From: Methylovirgula sp.
GTDB taxonomy: Bacteria; Pseudomonadota; Alphaproteobacteria; Rhizobiales; Beijerinckiaceae
Assembly (NCBI GenBank): GCA_030040215.1
Contig: JASHUD010000041.1
Location: forward strand, 1-7,819
DNA: 7,819 nucleotides
Direction of reading: 5' to 3'
Position numbers and translations under genes: made by a program. Below the pieces are notes generated by a model. That model was not told the origin of the DNA. It saw only the letters and a list, made by a program, of their open reading frames with translations, and did not search any database. How positions within the stretch are numbered: position 1 is the first letter of the stretch; each line of letters begins with the position of its first letter. Of the stretch, positions 1 to 5,323 are shown one piece after another.

Positions 1-1
1 C

Positions 2-1024
2 GTGTCGACCTCGACGGCAGAGATGACGGCGTCGGTCAGCGAGATTTCGAAGAACGCCAGCGAGGCGGCGCGGGTAGCGGCCTCGGCACAGCAACTGGCA
101 GCGTCGACCCATAGCACGATGACGAAACTGACCGAATCGAGCGCCGAGATCGGCAATGTCATCAAGGTGATCACGTCAATTGCGGAACAGACCAACCTGC
201 TCGCGCTCAATGCGACGATCGAAGCGGCGCGCGCCGGCGAAATGGGCCGCGGCTTCGCCGTGGTGGCCAGCGAAGTCAAAGCTCTGTCCAACCAAACGAG
301 CCGCGTCACGGAGGAAATCCAAAATCGGCTCGGCACCCTGGCCAGCGAAATGGCGGAGATCAAGAGCGCAGTGGCCGACAGCCACAGAGCGGTGGGCGAC
401 GGCGGCAGCATCGTCAACCAAGTGGTCGAGCGCGTCATCTCGACGGGCGATGCAATGGCCGAGGTCGCGCAACGCGCCCGCCATCTTGCCGATCTGCTCG
501 AAGATCAACGCGCCGCGACCTCCGAAATCGCCGAAAGCACGGCAAAGATCGCAACAAAGATCGGCAAAACGGAAACCGAGATTGAAACGATCAACGGTCG
601 GCTCGTCGGCTGCGAACGGCTCGCCGAAACATCTTGGGAAGGGGAGAAGCGCAATCATTACGGCGCCGACATCGCGCGCCTGCCGGCCGAGGCGGCAATT
701 CTCAAACGCCAGCTCGCCGCGATGCTCATCGGCGCGACGCGCCCGACCAAGGTGACGGACTGGCTCGATTGCGAAGGGCTCGCCACTTGTCTCGCACGTT
801 ATCCGGAACTCCGGCAAAAGGAGGCGGAACTGGTCGGCATGCTGGAGCGAGCCGCCCGGAAAGCGCAGGAGCAGGCGCAGTCGGTCGTTGCTTGCGTCGA
901 GGCGAAACGCTGGAGCGCGGCTTCCGATGCCTTTGAGCTCTGCGAGATGGCGCTCGCCGACGTCTCCGATGCCGTGCGCCGGATCCTCAAGAAACTCAAG
1001 GACGCGCCAAGCGCGGCGAGCTGA
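2..1024 (+). CDS. Methyl-accepting chemotaxis protein, C-terminal part (5' truncated by window edge)
   Basis: This is the cytoplasmic signalling end of a chemoreceptor, which would couple ligand sensing to CheA/CheW. The frame is open to the left edge, so the GTG at base 2 is an internal codon, and sensor, membrane and HAMP parts lie outside the window. Counting from that codon, residues 50-106 carry the conserved hairpin tip (IAEQTNLLALNATIEAARAG at 60-79, then GRGFAVVASEVKALS), flanked by long coiled-coil heptads rich in Ala, Ser and Glu. Residues ~205-335 form a further helical region with five cysteines in all from 204 on (204, 257, 263, 298, 314). Its pattern DWLDCEGL...YPELRQKEAEL resembles a CZB (chemoreceptor zinc-binding) domain, but most zinc-ligand histidines appear missing. 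There is no C-terminal NWETF-like CheR/CheB tether; it ends DAPSAAS. The MCP assignment is firm; the CZB-like reading is inference. Confidence 0.95.
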   Translation: MSTSTAEMTASVSEISKNASEAARVAASAQQLAASTHSTMTKLTESSAEIGNVIKVITSIAEQTNLLALNATIEAARAGEMGRGFAVVASEVKALSNQTSRVTEEIQNRLGTLASEMAEIKSAVADSHRAVGDGGSIVNQVVERVISTGDAMAEVAQRARHLADLLEDQRAATSEIAESTAKIATKIGKTETEIETINGRLVGCERLAETSWEGEKRNHYGADIARLPAEAAILKRQLAAMLIGATRPTKVTDWLDCEGLATCLARYPELRQKEAELVGMLERAARKAQEQAQSVVACVEAKRWSAASDAFELCEMALADVSDAVRRILKKLKDAPSAAS

Positions 1025-1055
1025 GCCTTCGTTCCCGCTTATGCCATCGCGGCGT

Positions 1056-1160
1056 CACTTCCCCGGCCTGAGCGAAGCGAAGAGCCGGGGTCCAGGCCTC
1101 GAAGATTGAAGAACACTTCTGGGGATCTTCGCCCGCTGCGCGGGCTCGTCCGGGGAAGTG
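1056..1160. repeat. Palindromic intergenic repeat element (~105 bp)
   Basis: The element is bounded by a perfect 11 bp inverted repeat, CACTTCCCCGG at 1056-1066 and CCGGGGAAGTG at 1150-1160. Inside are two more hairpins: CCCCGGC (1061-1067) with GCCGGGG (1084-1090), and GCCCGC (1131-1136) with GCGGGC (1140-1145) around a 3-base TGC loop. It lies between the convergent ends of the chemoreceptor and helicase genes. Its size, GC-rich palindromic build and intergenic place match the short dispersed repeats common in Rhizobiales genomes. Only one copy is in this window, so dispersal is inferred. It could also serve as a transcription terminator for both flanking genes. The remaining bases of the gap (1025-1055 and 1161-1239) show no gene; AACGT/ACGTT at 1185-1200 is only a weak 5 bp hairpin. 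Confidence 0.7.
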
Positions 1161-1239
1161 GTGGACAGTTGGACGACATCGCCGAACGTCTCGTAACGTT
1201 GAAGAACATTCTGTCCGTCAGACAATTCGCACCGCTGCG

Positions 1240-3600
1240 TCACCCCGCCTGTACGAAACTTTCCAGCACCATCTTGCGTCCCGCCTTGTCGAAATCGACG
1301 GTCAGCTTGTTGCCGTCGACCGCCGCCACGGTTCCGGTGCCGAACTTGATGTGGAACACCCGCGCACCCTTCGCGAAAGAGGAACTCGCGGAAGATTTGG
1401 CGACCAGTTCGCCTTCGATCAGCGTCGGGCCGCGCCGCGCCGCGCTGTCGCGCCAGCCGCTGGCGCCGCTCGTACCCTGCTCGCGTTCCGCCTCGCTGCG
1501 CCGCTGCGCGCGTTGCCAGCCGGGCGTCGCATAGGATGAGCGATAGGTATCCATGTTGGCGAAGCGCGACTGCGCATAATTGCCGTAGGCGTTGCTCGAA
1601 GCCGTGTCGATCACTTCGACATGCTCGGGGGGCAGTTCGTCGAGGAAGCGCGAGGGCAGCGTCGTCTGCCAAAGCCCGTGAATGCGCCGGTTGGTCGCAA
1701 AATAGATCTTGGCGCGCCGCTTGGCTCGCGTAAGCCCCACATAGGCAAGCCGCCGCTCCTCTTCGAGTCCGGCACGCCCGGACTCATCGAGCGAGCGCTG
1801 GTGAGGAAAAAGCCCTTCTTCCCACCCCGGCAGGAACACAGTTTCGAATTCGAGCCCTTTGGCGGCATGCAGCGTCATGATGGAAACGCGCTCTTCCGAA
1901 TCCCGATTGTCGGCATCCATGACGAGCGCGACGTGTTCGAGGAAGCCGGCGAGGCTGGGAAATTCCTCCATGGCGCGGACGAGCTCCTTCAAGTTCTCAA
2001 GCCGCCCGGCCGCGTCCGCCGTGCGATCCTTGCGCCACATGTCGGTATAGCCGGATTCCTCCAGGATCATCTCGGTAAGCTCGCCTTGCGGCTTTTCCTC
2101 GATCAGCGCCGACCAACGCGAGAATGCGGCTAGAAGATCGCGCAGCACCTGGCGTTGCTTGGGCTTCAATTCCTCGGTCTCGACCATGCCGCGCGCCGAT
2201 TGCATCAGGCTGACGCGTTGGCGCCGCGCATGATCGTGGAGAAGCTGCAGAGTAGCGTCTCCCAGCCCGCGCTTCGGCACGTTGTAGATCCGCTCGAAGG
2301 CCAAATCGTCGTCGGGCTGCGCGACGGCCCGCAGATAGGCGAGCGCGTCGCGGATCTCGGCGCGCTCGTAGAAACGCGGGCCGCCGATGACCCGATACGG
2401 CAGCCCCAAGGTGATGAACCGCTCTTCGAATTCGCGCATCTGAAACGAGGCGCGCACCAGGATGGCGATCTCTTCGAGCTTTTCCCCTTTGCGCTGCAGG
2501 GATTCGATCTCTTCGCCGATGACGCGCGCCTCTTCCTCCGAATCCCACACGCCGGCGACGGTCGGCTTCTCGCCCGCTTCGCCGTCCGTGAACAGCGTCT
2601 TGCCGAGCCGGCTCTCGTTATGCGCGATGAGTCCCGCGGCAACGTCGAGAATATGCCCGGTCGAACGATAGTTGTGCTCCAGGCGGATGACTTTCGCGCC
2701 GGGAAAATCCGTTTCGAACCGCAGGATGTTGTCGACGTCCGCTCCGCGCCAGCCATAGATCGACTGATCGTCGTCCCCCACGCAGCAGATGTTGCCGCCG
2801 CTCCGCGCCAACAGCTTCAGCCACAGATATTGGACCGTGTTGGTATCCTGATATTCGTCCACCAGCATGTAGCGGAACCGCTCCTGATAGAGCTTCAGGA
2901 TATCGGAATTCTCGCGGAGCACGCGCAAGGTCTCAAGCAGCAGATCGCCGAAATCGGCGGCGTTCAAAACCTTCAGCCGCTCCTGGTAGAGCTTGTAGAG
3001 TTTCGCGCCTTTGCCCTCGGCGAAAGCGGCGGCTTCGCCGGCCGGTACATGGTCGGGCTCGAGACCGCGATTTTTCCAAAGATCGATGTGGTAGGCGAGG
3101 GCGCGGGCCGGCCAGCGCTTGTCGTCGATATTCTCGGCTTGCAAAACCTGTTTCAACAAGCGGATCTGGTCGTCGGCATCGATGATCGTGAACGAGGACT
3201 TGAGCCCGGCAAGTTCGGCGTGACGGCGCAGGATCTTGGTCGATATCGCGTGGAATGTGCCGAGCCAAGGCATGCCCTCGGGGACGATCCCGGTGAGCAG
3301 GCCGACCCGATCCTTCATCTCGCGCGCCGCCTTGTTGGTGAAGGTCACCGCGAGAATCTGGCCCGGGAAGGCCCGGCCGGTCGCCAGAATATGGGCGATC
3401 CGCGTGGTGAGCACGCGCGTCTTGCCGGTGCCGGCGCCAGAGAGGACGAGGACCGGGCCGTCGACGGTCTCGATCGCGGCACGCTGTTGCGGATTGAGCC
3501 CGTCGAGATAGCGCCCGGCGCCACGCGCCCGCGCCGCAATCCCGTCCGGGCGCAACGCCGGCGCTTCGAGACCAAAGCCCGGATCTTCAAAACCGCTCAA
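1240..3600 (-). CDS. uvrD: ATP-dependent 3'-5' DNA helicase, UvrD/PcrA family
   Basis: This is a superfamily 1A helicase of 786 residues, expected to unwind DNA in nucleotide excision and mismatch repair and to clear stalled RNA polymerase or RecA filaments. All SF1A motifs are visible: Q motif LNPQQRAAI (35-43), Walker A GAGTGKT (55-61), motif Ia TFTNKAAREM (86-95), Walker B VDEYQDTN (247-254), motif III VGDDDQSIYGWRGA (274-287), motif IV LEHNYRST (307-314), motif V TLHAAKGLEFE (576-586) and motif VI EERRLAYVGLTRAKR (614-628). A low-complexity linker (~660-740) leads to a C-terminal Tudor-like segment (~743-785, FGTGTVAAVDGNKLTVDF), as in PcrA/UvrD. The length fits the family, somewhat longer than E. 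coli UvrD. The start is TTG: it has GGAGG nine bases upstream (3614-3610), and an in-frame TGA lies further upstream with no ATG or GTG between. It is divergent from the oxidoreductase gene. UvrD versus PcrA naming is a convention. Confidence 0.96.
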   Translation of the reverse strand: MSGFEDPGFGLEAPALRPDGIAARARGAGRYLDGLNPQQRAAIETVDGPVLVLSGAGTGKTRVLTTRIAHILATGRAFPGQILAVTFTNKAAREMKDRVGLLTGIVPEGMPWLGTFHAISTKILRRHAELAGLKSSFTIIDADDQIRLLKQVLQAENIDDKRWPARALAYHIDLWKNRGLEPDHVPAGEAAAFAEGKGAKLYKLYQERLKVLNAADFGDLLLETLRVLRENSDILKLYQERFRYMLVDEYQDTNTVQYLWLKLLARSGGNICCVGDDDQSIYGWRGADVDNILRFETDFPGAKVIRLEHNYRSTGHILDVAAGLIAHNESRLGKTLFTDGEAGEKPTVAGVWDSEEEARVIGEEIESLQRKGEKLEEIAILVRASFQMREFEERFITLGLPYRVIGGPRFYERAEIRDALAYLRAVAQPDDDLAFERIYNVPKRGLGDATLQLLHDHARRQRVSLMQSARGMVETEELKPKQRQVLRDLLAAFSRWSALIEEKPQGELTEMILEESGYTDMWRKDRTADAAGRLENLKELVRAMEEFPSLAGFLEHVALVMDADNRDSEERVSIMTLHAAKGLEFETVFLPGWEEGLFPHQRSLDESGRAGLEEERRLAYVGLTRAKRRAKIYFATNRRIHGLWQTTLPSRFLDELPPEHVEVIDTASSNAYGNYAQSRFANMDTYRSSYATPGWQRAQRRSEAEREQGTSGASGWRDSAARRGPTLIEGELVAKSSASSSFAKGARVFHIKFGTGTVAAVDGNKLTVDFDKAGRKMVLESFVQAG

Positions 3601-3609
3601 CTTGCCGGG

Positions 3610-3614
3610 CCTCC
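3610..3614 (-). promoter_or_regulatory. Ribosome binding site of the helicase gene
   Basis: GGAGG read on the minus strand, nine bases before the TTG at 3600-3598. It decides the choice of the rare TTG start, because no ATG or GTG occurs in frame between this codon and the upstream in-frame TGA. Confidence 0.8.
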
Positions 3615-3619
3615 GAGGA

Positions 3620-3634
3620 GAACGAATGACGAAT
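3620..3634 (-). promoter_or_regulatory. Possible LexA (SOS) box upstream of the helicase gene
   Basis: On the minus strand the bases read ATTC-N7-GTTC, one mismatch from the direct-repeat LexA site GTTC-N7-GTTC known in Alphaproteobacteria. It sits about 20 bases before the start codon and next to the ribosome binding site, where a bound repressor could block transcription. uvrD is an SOS gene in E. coli, which makes the site plausible. A near-match in a gap of this size can easily arise by chance. Confidence 0.25.
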
Positions 3635-3695
3635 CACCAGACCAATGTGGGGTCTTTGCCATCCTCTGTCGACTCGAACGCGGCTGCAGGCGCCG

Positions 3696-3720
3696 GGAAC
3701 CTTCGCTTTAGGCGATCGAT
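3696..3720 (+). promoter_or_regulatory. Possible EcfG-type promoter for the oxidoreductase gene
   Basis: GGAAC at 3696-3700, then 16 bases, then CGAT at 3717-3720. The general stress sigma factor EcfG of Alphaproteobacteria recognises GGAAC-N16/17-CGTT, so this is one mismatch away. It would give a leader of about 60 bases before the ATG. Judged by eye only. Confidence 0.25.
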
Positions 3721-3789
3721 TGGAATGCCGTAGGCTCGGTCAAGCCCAGCCGGATCCGGGCGACCAATTCTCATCCTGGGCAGACGACG

Positions 3790-4731
3790 ATGGCAACGAT
3801 GAAAGCCATGCGCATTCACGCCTTCGGCGGCCCCGAAGTGCTGAAACTCGAAGATCTTCCCATCCCTGAGCCGCGCGAGGGCGAATTTCTGGTCAAGGTC
3901 GAGGCGGCGAGCCTCAACCCGGTCGATTCCAAAATCCGCGAGGGCAAATTCCCGGCCGTTCGGGCCGACAAGCTGCCGCTCGTCATGGGACGCGACTTGG
4001 CGGGGATTGTCGCTACCCGCGGAGCGCACGCAAGCGATCAGTTGAAGGAAGGCGACACCGTCTATGCGATGCTCGGCCCGGATCGCGGCGGCTACGCCGA
4101 ATACGCCATCGTGAAGGCCGCCGAGGCGACGCGACGGCCCGCTTCGCTCGATGCCATTGCCGCCGGCTCGGTGCCGCTTGCCGGACTGACCGCGTGGCAG
4201 GGGCTGTTCCGCTACGGCGAATTGCAAGGGGAACAGCGCGTCCTCATTCATGGAGGATCAGGCGGCGTCGGCCATTTCGCCATCCAATTCGCCAAGGCAA
4301 AGGGCGCGCACGTCATCACCACGACCTCGGCCGCGCATCTCGATTTCGTCCGCAGCATCGGCGCCGACGAAGCGATCGACTACAGGAAGCAACGTTTCGA
4401 AGACATCGTCCACGACGTCGATCTCGTCTACGACTTGGTCGCCGGCGACACCCAGGAACGCTCCTTCGCCGTGCTGAAACGCGGCGGGATTTTGGTTTCG
4501 ACGCTCACCGAGCCTGACCAGGAAAAAGCCCGCGCCCATGGGGTTCGGGCGCTGCGCTACACGGTGACCGAAAATGCCGCCGAGCTCGACGAAATCGCGC
4601 GGCTGATCGACGCCGGAAAAGTCAAACCGAAGGTCAGCAAGGTCTTTCCGCTCGCCGAGGCGGCCAAAGCGCAGCAGTTCCTCGCCGAGGCGCACCCCGA
4701 AGGGAAGGTCGTGCTGCGAGTGGCCGAGTAG
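3790..4731 (+). CDS. NADP-dependent, zinc-independent alcohol dehydrogenase-like oxidoreductase (quinone reductase type, MDR superfamily)
   Basis: This 313-residue protein belongs to the medium-chain dehydrogenase/reductase superfamily, quinone oxidoreductase branch, which uses NADPH to reduce quinones or activated double bonds in the cytosol. The N-terminal GroES-like domain (residues ~7-110) starts with the typical MRIHAFGGPEVLKLED and has the SLNPVDSKIREG stretch at 41-53. The Rossmann half carries the cofactor loop GGSGGVG (155-161), followed by AIQFAKAKGAHVI and GADEAIDY (191-198), and it ends with GKVVLRV. There is no cysteine at all, so neither catalytic nor structural zinc of the zinc-dependent relatives is possible. 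Alternative starts at Met4 (3799) and Met7 (3808) are equally possible; none has a clear Shine-Dalgarno. The gene is divergent from the helicase and convergent with the DUF6496 gene, so it is probably monocistronic. The actual substrate cannot be read from the sequence. Confidence 0.92.
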   Translation: MATMKAMRIHAFGGPEVLKLEDLPIPEPREGEFLVKVEAASLNPVDSKIREGKFPAVRADKLPLVMGRDLAGIVATRGAHASDQLKEGDTVYAMLGPDRGGYAEYAIVKAAEATRRPASLDAIAAGSVPLAGLTAWQGLFRYGELQGEQRVLIHGGSGGVGHFAIQFAKAKGAHVITTTSAAHLDFVRSIGADEAIDYRKQRFEDIVHDVDLVYDLVAGDTQERSFAVLKRGGILVSTLTEPDQEKARAHGVRALRYTVTENAAELDEIARLIDAGKVKPKVSKVFPLAEAAKAQQFLAEAHPEGKVVLRVAE

Positions 4732-4751
4732 CGCACGCGCGGCTTCGCATG

Positions 4752-4787
4752 AGCGGCGCCGGGCGATCGTTGGTCCGCGGCGCCGCT
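4752..4787. terminator. Stem-loop between convergent genes, possible bidirectional terminator
   Basis: AGCGGCGCC (4752-4760) and GGCGCCGCT (4779-4787) form a perfect 9 bp GC-rich stem around an 18-base loop. It lies in the 61 bp gap between the stops of the oxidoreductase (+) and the DUF6496 gene (-). There is no T-run on either side, so it is not a classical intrinsic terminator, though such bare hairpins are common between convergent genes in high-GC genomes. Confidence 0.5.
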
Positions 4788-4792
4788 GCCGT

Positions 4793-5167
4793 TCACGTGT
4801 GTGTTCTTCGGTTGGCTTTACGAGGGCTCTTGCGCGCCTTACTTTTGCGGGTCGAACTCCGCTTCGCCGCGGTTTTTCTTGCAGTCCTTTTTCGTAGAGG
4901 ACTTTTTCTGGCCACGCTCTTCCTGCCCTCGCGCCTTGCCAAACCGGTTTCGCCGCGGCGCTCCGCGGATTTGGTCTTGCGCAAGTTCGCACGGTTCTTT
5001 TTGCGGCTCTCGTATTTCGAGGCGCCGGCTTCACGCAGCGCTATGGCGATAGCCTGCTTGCGGCTTTTTACCTTGCCGCCGCGCCCGCGCGGAAGCTCGC
5101 CATGTTTATACTCGTGCATGACGCGGCCGATGGTATTCTTCTGCGCCTTGGATTCACGTTGCGCCAT
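4793..5167 (-). CDS. Small basic DUF6496-type protein with Arg/Lys-rich histone-like tail
   Basis: This 124-residue protein resembles the DUF6496 family, whose function is unknown. Residues ~10-72 hold the recognisable core: TIGRVMHEYKHGELPRGRGG, then KVKSRKQAIAIALREAGAS, then a KNRANLRKTKSAERRGET segment. Residues ~80-124 are a highly basic, disordered-looking tail in which Arg-Lys recurs every five residues (82, 87, 92, 97, reversed at 102, then 107, 112). It resembles histone H1-like and HU-type tails that bind DNA without sequence preference, so a nucleoid or stress role is a reasonable inference. The start is well supported: ATG at 5167-5165 with GAGGAG seven bases upstream (5180-5175). 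The frame stays open further upstream to 5821, but that part is antisense to the transporter gene. It is transcribed divergently from the transporter, with a possible EcfG promoter upstream. Confidence 0.85.
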   Translation of the reverse strand: MAQRESKAQKNTIGRVMHEYKHGELPRGRGGKVKSRKQAIAIALREAGASKYESRKKNRANLRKTKSAERRGETGLARREGRKSVARKSPLRKRTARKTAAKRSSTRKSKARKSPRKANRRTHT

Positions 5168-5228
5168 TTTGGTGCTCCTCGGGAGAATCGCTTCGATGGG
5201 AAGCTTTCGAGCCCCTCCCGGCTGTTGT

Positions 5229-5253
5229 AACGCATTGATCGCGCCTAAGTTCA
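5229..5253 (-). promoter_or_regulatory. Possible EcfG (general stress) promoter for the DUF6496 gene
   Basis: On the minus strand TGAAC (5253-5249), 16 bases, then CGTT (5232-5229). This matches the alphaproteobacterial general stress consensus GGAAC-N16/17-CGTT with one mismatch, in the first base. Transcription would begin near 5221, leaving a leader of about 55 bases that contains the strong GAGGAG ribosome binding site. Spacing and position are right, but the match is by eye. Confidence 0.4.
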
Positions 5254-5276
5254 CGAGCCTCTGCGTTGCAACCGGG

Positions 5277-5319
5277 AATGCCGGCCCGCGCCGGCGTAGG
5301 GCGAGCGCCGTCCGGCATT
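5277..5319 (+). promoter_or_regulatory. Stem-loop in the leader of the ArsB-type gene
   Basis: AATGCCGG (5277-5284) pairs perfectly with CCGGCATT (5312-5319), and an inner stem CGGCG (5292-5296)/CGCCG (5306-5310) closes a 9-base loop. The outer arm is followed by two more T bases and ends four bases before the ATG. No Shine-Dalgarno is visible there. The fold could affect translation start, or act as a weak hairpin-plus-T terminator or attenuator. The pairing is directly visible; the role is inferred. Confidence 0.4.
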
Positions 5320-5323
5320 TTGC

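Noticed and set aside
1163..1216. GGACAG/CTGTCC pair as a terminator of the helicase gene
   Set aside because: Only six bases pair across a 42-base gap with no T-run; not distinguishable from chance.
2155..3711. Long open frame (518 codons) on the plus strand across the helicase gene
   Set aside because: It is antisense to an intact helicase with all motifs; long antisense frames are expected in high-GC coding DNA, and the translation shows no recognisable domain.
4258..5034. Minus-strand frame of 258 codons spanning the oxidoreductase and DUF6496 genes
   Set aside because: It is antisense to the oxidoreductase and out of frame with the DUF6496 gene; no domain is visible.
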